Made by a program: the position numbers and the translations under genes
Origin: Malurus cyaneus samueli
Lineage: Eukaryota; Chordata; Aves; Passeriformes; Maluridae
NCBI GenBank assembly: GCA_009741485.1
Contig: CM019216.1
Location: 50,173,792 to 50,237,791, forward strand
Reading direction: 5' to 3'
DNA: 64,000 bases
Shown: piece by piece, positions 25,123 to 39,240 of the stretch
Numbering within the stretch: the first letter of the stretch is position 1
Layout: every line of letters begins with the position of its first letter
The notes under the pieces: model-generated
The model's input: only the letters and a program-made list of their open reading frames with translations
What the model was told of the DNA's origin: nothing
The model's database searches: none

Positions 25123-28100
25123 GTATGTCTGTGATCACATTGAGGTCTATGGGTTTGGTTAAGGCTGCATAATGACAGAAATCTTCTGAGTATGAATTAA
25201 ACATGAATGAATAGATGAATTGTAAGATGCTTCTCAGTCTCAGTGTTTGAAATGGCAGCAAGTCCTCTAACAGTCTTTTTCTGTGGGCCAATTTATTGAC
25301 ATATATTTTCTGCAATACTTCCTAATAAGGTAAGAAAGCTTTTTCATGTCCATAGAGATCACCCAAGAATGAGCTTATCTGGAAAAGTTGACACTAAAGA
25401 GGTGTGTGAGTTTAGTTAAATATATGTATTCTAGACTTCATTTATGAAGATAGTTAAAGTTTTCTGGATTCCAATAAATGTGCTATGTACTCTTTTTAAT
25501 ACAAAAGTTTTACTTCGATACTGACCTCATTTTGGTCAGTAAAGACAATGTCTAAGAAAATAGTATAAATTGTGCCACCTAGTGGAGAAAAAAATAGGAA
25601 ATGAACCAGCCTCAGTATAACTAAAGCTGTCCGAACTACATTGATGTGAAGTACTACCAGAAGTCATGCTTGTGAGTAGAAAGAACCAGATAAGAAAGTT
25701 GTGGAGTGTTGTACTCATCAATATGTACCTCAGAGAATCACATAAACTCCATGCAGTTTTTGCATCATGTCTCTGAATTGTACATGGCTTAGAGAACTAA
25801 AATTCTCAGAGAAACTGTTTTCTTTGTGTGGATTTTATTCAATTTTGAAATGGGTAGTGGGTACGAAAGCATCTGTGTTTGCATATGTAGGAACCCATAT
25901 GCATGTACACACACAAGCATGTATCTGTACATAGCCTGATTGTGGGAAAGCTTGCTTTTCCACTTCTGCTTGATCTTTTATTTTTCTGCAAAAAGCAACT
26001 GTGGTAGTTTAAAGTCTAGCTGGAATTTTAACACATGTCAGCTCTACAAGCAGGGGAGATTATATTTCTTCTATTAAGATTTGTCAATCTTAAGCTAAGA
26101 CAAGTTTTTTCAACTTCTAAATTTGCTCTTTTTAGCATCCTTTTCCAATTGTCCCCATGGAGATGAACTAAAATAATGCAAATTCTGACCTTCTGTAGAC
26201 TACTCTTGGAAGAAAAAACATATCGAAAGTGTAATCTAAGGGGAGTTATTGTAGTGGCCACATTATCACCACTCTTTTTCTGCAGTTTTTCATCGTTGTG
26301 ATGTCCAAGTGGCCTTATGATTTCCAATTGTCCTTACAGAGTTGTTTGGGGCGGGCTTTCTTTTAATTTGGGGACTGGCAGCAGGTGGCAGGTCCTATCA
26401 TTCTCTTTCTGTGTTTGTAAATAAGAACAATGCTCCAAAAAGAAGCATAAGTCCTGATACAGTGTTCATGTCATTTCCCAAAGAAGATGCAGGTGATTAC
26501 TACATGATGGCTGGCATTTAGAGTGCATAGTACTACCGCAGATACCAAAGTTTTTCCCTGTATCTGATTTGCAGGCTCACTATATTTTCAAAGTGTAACC
26601 ATTACTGATGAAAAAAAAAGGCTGGTGCGGGTTGGTGAGGAGTCTATTTCTGTGAAAAAAAAATTCTAACCATTTTAAGATAAACTGTAGAATACGATAG
26701 TATTTAATCACTACAAAACCTTTGGGGGTTTTGCTTCCCTGTGGTCTCTTTTCAACCAATGATCTCTTGATTCAGCAGCACTCCTTTCCCTTTCTTTACA
26801 TTATTCTGTGCTTCAATTACTTTGCTATGTAAAACATCCTCGTGTCTTCTTTACATTAATAACTTTCACATATTTGCATGCACATTCCCACACCTAGCAT
26901 CAGAAGAAGGCCTGAGAACTTCTATTCCTCTCAGTTCACTGCATTTCATCAAAACCCCCACTTTCCTTCTAATTAGAGGTACCTTCAGAGCCTTCAAGAA
27001 AGACAGGGATCAGAATCACTCGTCTTGACTGAAAACATTTACCTTTCTCCTAAAGTACTGAATTTGTCAAACTTGAACCTTTCTGGAAATAGTAGCAGAG
27101 GCCACTTAGTTTGCAATAGCTGGAATCATTTGGAGGGAGAGCCAAGAACTTCCATCTATGCAGTGACATCTGTGTTTACACATCCTTCTGTGGTCTGCGG
27201 CTCACTAGCTGGAGAAATTCCTGTAGGACACCCTCTAGACAGTATCTAGAGGAGTTCCTTAAGGCTTAATTAAGTTCTTAGACTAAATAAACACAGAAAC
27301 AAAAAGAAAACAAAAATGTGTGTGCATAGTTGCTAGTACTTTAATTGCTAATTGTCTACTCCAGACTGGGACAAGGCCTTCCATGGAACCTCCATCACTA
27401 AGCATGAGCATGTTCACTGATCTCAAATACTTTCTTTACTGGATTTCTGTGGTAGGGATCTCCTTTACGCCAAAAAGTCTTATTTGTGTCCAGACTTCTT
27501 GAAGATTCATTCTAAACCCTTGCTCTCTGTGCAGTCTACCTTACCCTTATTGTTCCCACAGGAAGAGTTTGTTGGGCATGTTGAAAACCTTAGAAGATGC
27601 TGAAAACTGATCATATAGAAATGGTGACCTGTAGTAAATTAAATGTGTAGAAAATTAGTAGGACCTTATTAACAAATGAAAACATTTAATTAGCCATGAA
27701 ATGGGCAGCTACAATATGATGTTTGCCATTTGATTTGGTTTACAGAGTTAAAGCTTGACCAGATAATGAAGCAAAAGCCTATTTTTCAGCAAAGCAGATT
27801 CTGTTAAAATGCAGAAAGCCTTCAGTGGACCTGAATGGGATTTAAGTACTAAAGAGAACTGTTACTGAAAGGAAATGAAAATTGTTCAGTGACAGATTAA
27901 TTTTCACAAAAATGTAGCACGTGCTATTCAGTCATAAATAGAGAGGTTAAAGTGGCCAACTTGAATTAGCATGAATATGGAAAAAGTAATCAAAACTAAG
28001 AAAGATACATGTAAGTTATAGAACACCATTTGTAGCAGAGGACTTAGAAATATCATAGAATATAATAAAACTAAATGTGAATATTCCAAGCAAATAAAAC

Positions 28101-29683
28101 TCAAATAATTAAAGCCTGCTTGTGGAGGGTTTGACAATAAATAATAAGGTATTCTCAATTACATGAAGAATTAAATGACATCAGAAATGCCAAGCAGAGT
28201 TAGAGCAGTGGTCCATCAAGACCATTTGTAATTTTTGCCTTTCTTCCATCCCAGTTGCCTCTTACAGCCCACTGTAACAATATTTTACTTCTATATCCAG
28301 CCAGATAAAAAGGGTTTTTAAATCTCAGGGGAAGTAATCAATAATATGATTAAAGCTGTATAAAGTGTGAAAAGACATGTTCTACTGATAGAGGGAATAG
28401 AACAAACTCCCCCCAGCCTGTATGGGTTCTTAATTCTTCCTGTATGATTCTATTTACCTGAACCATTTTAATATAAATTACTTTCAGTGTGAATTACTTT
28501 CAGTGTAACTACTCTGAAGTAGCCCAAAACTGTATGTGGTATGATAATGCCAGGAATTTCATTTCAGAAACCCATCTGTCCTAAAGTATCTCAAGGGCTT
28601 CCACCTAAAATCTAATCAGGCAAAAATAAATGCATTTAAGTGCTACTATTTCTCTTTGACTGTTACTGAAAAGGGTGGGGTTTTTTGGTAAATGAGAAAC
28701 AATTTGCTCAATTTAAGTCAGGGAAAACCTAAGCTCATTTTAAATTATTGACCTTCTAGCCATTTCACAGAGACTGGGAAGTTCATAATGCCATATTTGG
28801 AGATATTTTTTGGGAATGCAATCCCTAAAGAAAAAAGCTAGGATTTTATTTGATTGGTTTGTGGTTTTTTTCTTTTTTTGCTTTACAGTACAGATCAACA
28901 AGCTTTGTGTCTTGAAATGTTCATCTTCTTCCTTATAAAAAAGGGTCCATTTTGTACACAGGGACCTCAAGAGCTAAGTAGAATGTACTAAGATGATTCC
29001 TTTCCTCGGCATGTTTTTCAGGCCTGCAGCAGATGTCTGTCTTTCTGCTTCTGCTGTGATTCAATGCAATTATAAAACAGTTAGTAACACAAAGCTAAGA
29101 TTTTACTGAACACCCCAGTATGTTATAAATGAACAACTTCAAGCATTAGAGCTGAAAAAAACCTACTTTTTTTTATCTCTCTCTTTCTTGGTCCAATTAA
29201 TGTATTGATTTAGCGTTCTTCCTTGTTGGCATGAGCTCTCTCTCTTTGAGAACTCCTCCAGGGAAGAAGCAAAGAGGTCATGATACCTGCTGCACTTTGT
29301 CAATCGAAAAGTACACAGTCGTGAAACTATGGAAAGTATTCCCTGAAGAATCTATTAAAAGGTTCCAAACAACATTTCTTTAAGCAAAGATATTATTAGT
29401 TGGTTGATAATTTCATCCTGTCTCCATTGGTGTGCTGCTGCACTCAAGTAGGGTTTCTAAGCACCTAAAATAAAGCCTTCCAATTTCCATTTAAAGGAAA
29501 AGGTTATAAAATTTAATTGCGTGCTTGAACAGAGCATTTCATTTCCCATGCATCTGATCAATAATTCATTGATTGCCTCTGGCCTGAGGAAAGTTTTGTA
29601 CATAGACTCAACCAGTAGGAATATAACATAGTGCAGCCTTGTCCTGTTCATTAATTATATTTTTCCTGAATTTGTATCACCAG
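25123..29683. other. LAMA2 intron J/K
   Basis: About 4.6 kb, AT-rich. A 16-bp direct repeat (AATTACTTTCAGTGTG) occurs twice at 28476-28506. No transposon or exon recognised. The acceptor TATCACCAG ends at 29683. Confidence 0.8.
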
Positions 29684-29795
29684 GCTACTAAGGTGACAGC
29701 AGATGGTGAGCAGACCAGGCAGGATGCCGAGAGGACTAATGACAGAGCGAAATCTCTTGGACAGTTTGTCAAAGGCATTCTTCAAGCTGCTGAAG
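29684..29795 (+). CDS. LAMA2: LAMA2 exon K: domain II coiled coil
   Basis: 112 nt, phase 0 in and phase 1 out. Encodes ATKVTADGEQTRQDAERTND... to ...GILQAAE. TKVTADGEQT, DAERTN and AKSL match recalled mammalian alpha-2. The donor GTATTG at 29796 leaves a single G that is completed as Ala by exon L. The composition (Ala, Glu, Arg, Lys, Gln) is that of an alpha-helical coiled coil. Confidence 0.95.
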
Positions 29796-32700
29796 GTATT
29801 GGAAAAACAAAAATACTTGAGTTGTTTCTCAAGAAGACTGGAGGATTACAGGGGAAGAGGGTCTGAGGGACAGTGAGGTGCTTTAAATGCTGAGTGAAGA
29901 AAAGACAGCAAACTGTCTTAAGATTTTTTTCAAATCTGTGTATGCAGTTTGTATAAACATTCAGTGTATTGCTAATTATGAACAAAGAGTATCAGAAAAA
30001 TAAGCATGTTTCTTCAGGATTTTTGCAGTTATCTGACAAGCTGTTAGGACGAAATAACAAACAGGGCTTAGCTTTTGTTTATTTTCAAAGCAGTTAAAAA
30101 TACCTATTGGTAAAGCTTGATGTAATTTTAGCACTTGGTATATTAACACTTCATCTTAATTCTCAACTTTACTTCCAAAATGCATTACTTCTTGCAGTTA
30201 ATGAGCATCTGCTGCTTGGAATTTGCAAGTGACTCCTAACCCTACCTATGCATGGAGCTAAGCCAGGTCTGTCTCTGCCACAGACTGATTCACTGCACTT
30301 ACACTGCAGTAAATACTTGTGAGAAAATCTATTGTAGATGGACTTAAGAAGCAAGATCTATATTTTGCATACAGCTATTAAATAGTGGCTGAAAATACGA
30401 AAATAATTAGCAAATATAGGCAGGTTTTTTACGTGAAAAATACTTGTCAGTTCTTTCCTCCTTCAAATTTTCACTACAGTACCAGTTTTAGTGGCTATTC
30501 TTCTAAAGACGCATTTCATTGAAAGGGAAAGTTTCCACTTCTGTCCAAGTGCTATAAAATACACTTTATATTGCCTTTTCTGTATCACATCCCTGTACAT
30601 GCTTTGGAGGTGAACTGAACAGCAGTTTAGGGTATCTTTAACACTTGTAACTTAGATAAGAAAAAAATGTGGGAAAAGCAACAAGAAAAAGTGAGCAAGC
30701 TTTTGAGAATTTTTTAAACAGAACAACAGGTTCCTCATATTTTAGGATGAATTTGGGATGATGAGCAAAACCAATTCTTTGACTCTACAAAGTTTATGCC
30801 CAGTGTTTGTAACCCAAATAAAATTTCCCTAAACAGGTTTAGCAGTAGGAAATACACAGTTAGAAAATTGAGGGAGTGAAATAAATGTATGCAGTATCTT
30901 AGAAATAGACAATCAATGTGTTTGCTTAGTGACCAAGTTAGCATTTTAAGAATACATAAATACAAATACAAGAGCGTAGGGTTGAGACATACCTTCTAGG
31001 TTAAGGCATCCACTCCCCTCTTATCAAAAACTTTCCTAATCTTCAAAATAGTTTCCACAAATACACACAATCTGGATAGGAGGTATTTTCAGCAGTCTTC
31101 GTAATTACAATCATTCACATCTCTAGCAAAAAATATTCATGTATAGTTTATCATCATGGGTTCATTTGCAAACCTTGTTCTTTGGTTCGAATAGATTTTC
31201 TTTTCCTCTCCCTAATACTTCTCCTCCCACTGCCAACTGTTTGCAGAGAGGAATCATAATCCACTTTGGCCCTTTTTTTTCTAGACTGAATCACAAAAAA
31301 GCATTTTCTCTCAAATCTCCTACTCACTTTCATGTAATTTCCTTTCCTCTGTTGAAAACTATGATTTACCTGTGTTTCCTGACCACAGGTAAAAAAAGCA
31401 TGAAATGAGGTTTCTCCAGTGTCTTGCTCTTCAGAAAGAGTAAAACTTACCTATATCAGCTCTTCTAATAGTGTCCCAATAATTTTTTTTTTACAGCTGG
31501 GTGCCATTGGTGATTCATAACACAGCTACATTCTTCTCATTCATACCTTTTATCTAACTGACAAAACTCCTCATTGAAAGCAAGACGTTTGTGGTGATTT
31601 GTTCTAATGATCATACTCTGACCACTTTTACTGAACTAACTGCTGACTTTCAGAACATCTGAGTATCTGTAACTAATTTTCCTTCTCAGCTACAGAATTT
31701 CCCTGCTTTGCACTTCCTAGCATTTGCCTATATCAATGCACCCAAAACTTTTACCACCACCAGACTCTGATATTTGCAATATACCAAGATGCAAAACAAA
31801 ACATGGTTAGGAGAAGAGAAGGCTAAAATTAGGTATGAATTTTTTCTGAACCTAAGAAAAGCTTAGATAACATATTAATTTTCTCTTTTAAGGTAAATAT
31901 TCAGGGAGATTACTCATTGTTTTTTTTTATTCCAGAATTTTTGTAAAAAGTTAATATAGACCTATTCCTGGCCTGAGGTAACTTAGTAAAAATACATAAT
32001 AGAAATATAAAAATAAAATACATATAGAAGTGATCCACAATCCATTTGAGCAAAGTCTAGTCTTTTTTAGTACCTTAGTACCCCCCACATAAGCATTCAT
32101 TATTAAAAATACAAATCTCAGTTCTCAGCAGCTATCAAAGACATCATTTGATTAGAATTTTCTTCTAAATTTGCTCAAAACCTATGTGATGTGTAGATAA
32201 AATAGTAATTTATTTGAAGTTTGAAAGAATTTTTTTAATTTCTTTAATTTAAGATTTAATTTAAAATATTCAGAAGTATCCATGTGACCAGGAGCAGTGC
32301 CATTTTGGACAAATCAGTTACTCAGGAGCTCTGTTGAAGGCAGCAGTACTTTTCAAAATTGAAAGTGGAACTGATTGTCATAAATTACCTACTTGCTTCT
32401 GAAAGTGTGTATTGTAATATGCTGTGGTATGCTAAGACAGAAAGACTTCAGTCAGTCTTTCTTATATTCCAACATTCATATTTTCCATTTCTGGGTGCCG
32501 ACTTCTAAACACATGAGTGAGTTTAGACATCTGTGGGTGTCTTTCATTCCTCTTCTGCTTCATTTTCTAAAGTTTCACAATTGTTGATTCTTCCTAGTAC
32601 TGTTAAATCTGAATGCTAAAAATGACATATTTTGAGATTCTCCAGAAGTAATTTAAGTCTAATTTTCGTTGCTTGTACTGCCTGCTCCTTAATTCAACAA

Positions 32701-32963
32701 GCAATATAGTAGATTATCTTCTGCTTGTTTTGAAGGTTCAGTGCAACTTCTAAAGTGAACTATAATAAAAAGTTTGATGAAACATATATTATTTTCTCAT
32801 TTGTTACTGATCATTGGATTAACTGTCCTTTATATTTCACAGGAGAAATAACCAATGCAAGTTGTGTTCCACTTGCTGATAGCGTTGATGGGCAGATGCT
32901 TAAAGCATCTCTATTGTTTTTAATTACTAACTCCTTACATAAATATACTTTGGTCCCCTGCAG
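29796..32963. other. LAMA2 intron K/L
   Basis: About 3.2 kb, AT-rich with several A and T runs (for example 31479-31493 and 31920-31929). No gene or repeat family recognised. The acceptor GGTCCCCTGCAG ends at 32963. Confidence 0.8.
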
Positions 32964-33126
32964 CTGCAAATGAAGATGCTATAAAACTGAATGAGATACT
33001 CAGAACTCAAGACGAGACTTTGGAGAAGAGTCTTCCAGAACTGCAGAGTGAGGCTGAAGGAATGATCATAGAGATGAGAAACAGAGAGCTCAGTATGCAA
33101 GAAAAAATAGCTCAAGATGAATTAAA
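32964..33126 (+). CDS. LAMA2: LAMA2 exon L: domain II coiled coil
   Basis: 163 nt, phase 1 in and phase 2 out. Encodes AANEDAIKLNEILRTQDET... to ...KIAQDELK. The start (NEDAIKLNE) and end (QDEL) match mammalian alpha-2, while the middle is more divergent (SLPELQSEAEGMIIEMRN) as is common in coiled coils under composition rather than residue constraint. Donor GTGAGT begins at 33127 and leaves AA, completed as Lys. Confidence 0.93.
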
Positions 33127-36100
33127 GTGAGTAGAGAGACCCCAGTCTTCAACCACCTAATGACAGTATCTGACTTTTGTACATGTAATTTTCATGTTTG
33201 CAGATCAGGTTTTCTAACTGAGGTTTACAGAAATGTGAAAGAAAGTAAAGTCTAATACTTCATATTTGTTAATATAGCATTTGCACTTTTGTAAATGCTT
33301 AGATATGTGGAAATCCCTAGGAAATTACTTTTTTGCTCCACAGGTACCAGCAACATTTCTAATTGAATTCTAATTGTTCTGGCTTTAGCTTCTGCTTCAG
33401 GTGTGATGTATGGCTTTTGTACTAAAAGTCTCATCTGGATGCTTGGGGTTTTGTTCTGGAAAATTAGTTGGTCTAATAAAAACATTATCTGTGTGCAAAG
33501 TTTATTCAATAGTGTAGGCATTCAAAAAAATGTATTTTTCCATGTTTAGAATGAGCACAGTTCAGAATATCCCATCTCTGTGGCATAGTTCAGCAGCCTA
33601 GAGTTTAGTTATTTAGTTATCTGTAAATGTATGTATATCTATGATTATACTGGTAGCTGTTTTTAAAGCATTTTGCCAAATCCTGAAAACTTATCTGATC
33701 CAGGAAAATGCTTGTCTTGAAGTTAGAGTTGTGGTAGTCTGTAACTTCTATGCAAGATGAGGCATATTTCTAGAGCTAGGCTTTGCATAGCTCTTCACCA
33801 GTGCAAACAACTAGGAGGGAGTCCAGCTGAGCAGCGACACGGTCCACTGAGCTTGTGATGGATCAGAAAACTGTCTGGGATACAGTTAGTCTGGCCTGAC
33901 GATGTCACTTATCAGGTGTGTGAATACTTTAAGGAGATACAAAATAGAATATAAGATTAGCTAACAATTCCAAGCAGTATAGAATCAGATTTGCACTGCC
34001 TGTCTTAGGCTTTATAAACCAAATCATTTTCTGGAAATTCTGCCACTACAGTATTTCTTCCCATAACTCTCATAGCTTTGCTTTCTGTTTTCTTGAGAAA
34101 GAATATATTGCAAACTTATTTTTGAGCAATGTTTTATTGCTTTTTCATCTGATTCCACTGAGCCTCTTCTACACATTCTGTACTTACACACAGAAATAAA
34201 CCAGGAAAAAGTAGGGATGAGAAAAACTTAGCCAGACCTTTGAAAGTGCTGCCTGGAAATTTAGGACAGGCTGGAGAAGGACCTTTCAAACAAGGTGCTA
34301 TTAGTCCTCAAATGCTACAGCCAACACAAACTGTCAGACGATGGTGAAATAATTTCCTTCTCTAGCCCAATAGTTAGAGTAGAAAATGCAGTAGGGCTGT
34401 TTTGAGAGAAGGAACTTCTCTCCTTCTTCCATTCTTCCTAAAATGTACGAAGTGAGTGTTTAAATTTCTTGATAAAGGAATACATTTTATACTAAGAGAT
34501 ACATGAATATATTCATTGATTTCAGTCAAAGTTGTATGGTTTATCTTAAGGATAGGGTTACGTCTTTACCTCAGGCAGTCACTGAAATCCAGGAAATTTT
34601 GGCAGTGAACTCAACAGAAGGAAAACTAGTCACTGTGGATTACAGGATGCGAAAGAAAGGACCCTAGATGTTGTTTTGTGAAACTGTTTCTTAAAGAAAA
34701 TATTATAAAACTATTAAAATAATGTAGTAAGATAGTGGATTCTTCCTCTGCAAGGAAGAAGGATGAAGAAAAATTAATCATTCTTTGAAGACATGCGTGT
34801 GTGTGAATCTCTGTACTCATGTATTCTCTACAGACCCATTTAGAATTTCTTTTGAATAAAATAACTCTATTGCAAGCCTCATGATCAGTTTGAAGTAGTT
34901 AATCATGCTTATTCTTAGCTGAGAAATCTTTTATCAGAATTATATTTTGTTTTCAGAATTTTGTCCAAGAACAGAATGACAAGAGTCAGTGGATTCTCCC
35001 CTATTTTGAGTGAATTCTCAAAACTTAAATGAAGAAGACAAATAAAGTCTTCTTGATTTCATAGATGGCAAAGTTTCTCTTACATAGGCAGTTTTTTTTC
35101 TCTTATTTTCCTTCAAACTTTTCAAATCCTGACTGTAATCTGATTGCCTTAGTGTACTGAAATGGCACATTAGTCAATAATTTCTCTCTGAAAGTGAAAT
35201 ATATAGAGAAATACACCAGTTGCTTTCTGAACTGCCATGATTTTCATATTTACGAAATAAATCTTCCACTATTTTATAATATTTCTACATGTTTTCTCAG
35301 ATGCCAGTGAGTTGCTATCAAGGGATGCTGTGAGCCAGAATTTTGAGTAGCTTTATTTTTGTGCGACTTGTTCTCCCACAAATTTGTCTTTTGGCTTTTG
35401 AGCCTCTGTGAACTTATCCAGTCTCCTGGGAGAATGAATTGCATAACTCAGCAATTCAAAAGTATTTGAAAATATAACTCCTGTGTTATGACACTGCTTC
35501 CTGATATCTTCATTTTTGTGTTTGGAGAGACATTGGACAGCTGATCACCTTATCCATGCTATTTATGATGCTATAATCCTTATTTCTTCTCCTTATAGGA
35601 CAGTTCTAACATATTTAGACTCGAATATGCAGTTGGTGGGTTTTAATCACTTTGTCATCAGTATCGAAACTTGTTTGTTCTCTTGCACTCATTTTGAGGC
35701 TCCAGACCATCTAGTATTCCAGGTGTTAAGCCACATCTCTGATTGCTTCTTCTACAACTTCAACCATTTTGTAGAAGTTTTATTCATTTTCTAGGATAGT
35801 ATCCAGTGAAAGTAGTGCAGTTTAAATGTACCAGAGAGTATTTCAAGAAATGTGGCGCAGTCCAGTCACACAGAAATTCTGAAGCAAGGGATTACATGGA
35901 ACAGATTGCTTCACACTTTGTTAGAGAGAGCATTGGAAAAATGCACAACAGATCAATACGAAAGTGTTATCTTTAGAGCACCGAGAGTTTTGAGGTAGAC
36001 TAGTGGATGGATAAGTTGTTTGAACTATGCTGTGAGGCAAGGGAATAAAAAGGAAATCCATCTGGTTTGTACTGTTCCTCCGGTACTGCAGAGTCGTAAG

Positions 36101-37436
36101 GCTGTCAAAATTTGCCAGAAGTGTAAGACAGTAGCTTCTTATAGAAGAATAATGGAGGAGGTATGAGAGGGAAATCCTGAATTTCTTTCTACACTTGTGT
36201 GACAGGGTGTCAATATTGGGATTTAGTTTTTGATTAAATATTTCGTCCTCAGAAGTTGCGAAAAATGTGAATAATTCTTTTCATCAAAACCAAAGTCAGA
36301 ACTGATGGGGGAAAAAACCCCAATCCATCTCAGAAAATCCCAAGGCTAAGATAACAATTTGACTTTCCTTGGCTCCACTTCAGACCCCTCATCTAAATTA
36401 TTTCCAGTGTCAACATATCTTTTCCTCCTGTCCTATATCTTTTTGGTGTGCATTTATTTACGTGTTTATTTTTAGAGCATTCCTAATGGAAGTGACTACA
36501 GGCAGGCCAAACCGCAGCACTTTTCAGAAAAGTTCTTGTTTTCCGCACTTTGGCGTAATGAAACAGGAAGAAAAACTTAATCTGTCCTAGGTGGAAGTGT
36601 GATAAATTCTTCTGTAGTTATTATCTATCCTACACATTCCTGTTTACTTAGGATTTCTCTTATCTCTAAAGCATCATTTTGAAAGTGCTTGAAGTGCCTC
36701 TTTTTTTTGCCTGTCCTTGACAAATCATTGGATTAACACGGTGGAGTTGCCTTGTGTGAAGCTGATTCCAGGGAGACAGTTGACAATTCTCCAGTCCCTT
36801 AAAACGGGGGTCAGCAAAATCAGTTAAAAATACTCGAGAATTTATTTTAGATAAGCAGAACTTTTGACTACTGGAAGTCATAAATCCAAGGGTCTAGGTT
36901 TGTTTTTTTTTTTTATTTCACCGGAAAGCCTTTATGATTTTTGACTGTTTAGTCAAAAGCAGTTGTCTGCTTCAAGACAGCTTGAAATTGGGGCTGTCTA
37001 CAAATTCTCCTCTTTTCAAGGTAGGAAACCATTTTGTGTCACATGTTAAATTAATGTGAGTAAAGGAAATCTTTTAGACAAGTTGAAATGTTTCAGAAAA
37101 CCTCACTTTGCTAGTCAGAGCTCGAGAATGGAAATTTACAAAAATGGGAAAAAAAGTCTTCCGTTTAAAAAAAGTCTTCATTTGAATATTTTCTGCTTCA
37201 TAAATAGGACCTTAGTGGAATTGAAAAACCTCTTTTAATAAAAGGGCTTGAAAACAACTGTTTCACTTTATTCAACATATATCATATCATCTTGAAAATT
37301 ACTTTGAGACTTAACTGAATTTTATTTTCTTTGAGATTTAGTTTTTCTATTTCATTTGCATGTTATTAAGACTATTCAGATTATTTGATGTAGGCAATGT
37401 GAACACAATATCTTCATGGGTGGTAATGTATTGCAG
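33127..37436. other. LAMA2 intron L/M
   Basis: About 4.3 kb, AT-rich. Open frames such as 35516-35794 (+) and 33252-33521 (-) lack splice support or recognisable domains. The acceptor GTATTGCAG ends at 37436. Confidence 0.8.
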
Positions 37437-37647
37437 GAATGCAGAAGATCTTTTGGACAAGGTGAAGAAATTATTTGGTGAGCTCGGTGAGAAAAATGAA
37501 GATCTAAAAAATGAAGTTCGGGACAAGCTGGCAAATTACCACAGCAAAATTGATGATGCTCGAGATCTGCTAAGAGAAGCTGCAAGTAAAATTTGGGAGG
37601 CTGATCGTTTATCTGCAGTCAACCAAAATAATATGACCATGCTAGAG
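37437..37647 (+). CDS. LAMA2: LAMA2 exon M: domain II/I coiled coil
   Basis: 211 nt, phase 2 in and phase 0 out. Encodes NAEDLLDKVKKLFGELGEKN... to ...NQNNMTMLE. KVKKLFGE, the AxLLREA-like DLLREA and NQxNMTxLE match alpha-2. It carries the sequon NMT. Donor GTGAGT begins at 37648. Strong coiled-coil composition throughout. Confidence 0.96.
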
Positions 37648-39123
37648 GTGAGTGCTGACAAGTTTTAGCCTCGATTACTTGGATTCTGATTAAAGATTGA
37701 ACCTTTGCATGGTTAAATATTGAAACACAAATATAAGCAAAACAAAAGTATTCTTAAAATATACCTATATCTGATGTAATTTAAAAGGAACATGTTCCTC
37801 AGGATGAGGAAATGCAGTGACTTTTAAAAGTAGAATTACTCCCCAGCTTTATTGAAATAATAAAGTCTTTATTGAAATAAAGTCTGCTTTGTGGAAGATA
37901 CATTGCATTTATTATTCTGAGGGAAATTAAATTCATCCCAGTATAAATAGTCATGTAAAATTCAAATCGTGTGCTCAATATTTAAATAGGAGTTCAGTTA
38001 AAATCTTTGCTGTCATATATTTGCTTCTAGAAAACTTACACTTTCATCTCCCTATCCAACCCCTGGGAAGAAGACTGAGGGGGTATGTGGATATTACAGA
38101 GTAATAAATCAAACTTTATCCTCTGTAGTTAGTAGCTGTTATAAATTATTTCACTCATAGAAGAGGGGTCTGCTTGTGATTTAATTTAAATTGCAGAGAC
38201 TTAAAGAGCATATTATACTGTACATTAACATGGATTTAACCAAGACATAAAGAGCAGAGTCAACCTGATGAAGATAAATGTTCAACTCTATCTCGGTGAG
38301 CTTTCACCTCAAGTGCTGTGTGAGGTTAGAGTTCCGAGACCTCCGTTTTCAGCAGAGATTTCTCAGCTTGATTGAATTAAGGAAATACAGTAATTTGACA
38401 AATTTAGGTGGTCTCTGTTCTGTGCATTTTCTTCTCAAAGGTGGATGGATAAAGGTTGGAGAAATGACTTACTATCTAAGTTTTTAAAATATTCTCTGCA
38501 TTGCTGTAGCAAGAATGCCTTCCCAGCTGTCCTGCCCACATGGCTGCCATGGCCTCCTATCAAACTGATCTGTGATACTCGGTGGATCTTGTACACAAAA
38601 TTGCCAATTCTTTATTCAGAAGTGCATCCTCACCACACAATATACAGTATTTTTACTAGATGGAAAAGCAAGAATCCCTAGGTTACTCCAAACCTTTTGT
38701 TTTGCATTCAGCAGTTAATGAAATACCAGTGGATGGGAGTATGAAAGCAGCAGATTATTTTTATAATTTTTTCCTTCATGGTCGGAAGTGATTTATGAAA
38801 TGAGGAACTTACACATCTGCGTGATGATTAGGATTTATAACTTTCTGATTTACTTTGCAATAGTACTTCAGCCAATTCTCTGTTAGAGAGCAGCAAAATC
38901 TCTGCCATGTGGGAGGGCAATACAAAGCTGGGGATAGGAGAACAAAGGAAAGATACCTCACATGTGCTTTATTGTTGTCACTGTCTGGGCTCTGAGAGCT
39001 CAGGGAATTCCAGACAGGGGCATTGTGGCATGGTGACAAAATGCAGTCTTATTCTGAGATGCTGGCATTTGAACTGTTCTAGTAAACAATTCACCCTTTT
39101 CTTTCTGTGAACTGGTCCCATAG
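37648..39123. other. LAMA2 intron M/N
   Basis: About 1.5 kb. A 14-bp direct repeat (CTTTATTGAAATAA) occurs at 37847 and 37867. Otherwise featureless. The acceptor TGGTCCCATAG ends at 39123. Confidence 0.82.
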
Positions 39124-39240
39124 AAAAGGAAGCAAGCTGTAGAAGATGGCAGACAAGATGTGGAGAAGACCCTTCAGGAAGGGAATGATATCCTTGATGA
39201 AGCCCATAAACTTGCAAATGACATCAGCCTAGCTGTAGAG
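39124..39240 (+). CDS. LAMA2: LAMA2 exon N: coiled coil
   Basis: 117 nt, phase 0 at both ends, 39 codons (KRKQAVEDGRQDVEKTLQEG... to ...NDISLAVE). EGNDILDEA is identical to the alpha-2 sequence I recall. Donor GTGAGT begins at 39241. A helical segment with heptad-like hydrophobic spacing. Confidence 0.95.
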
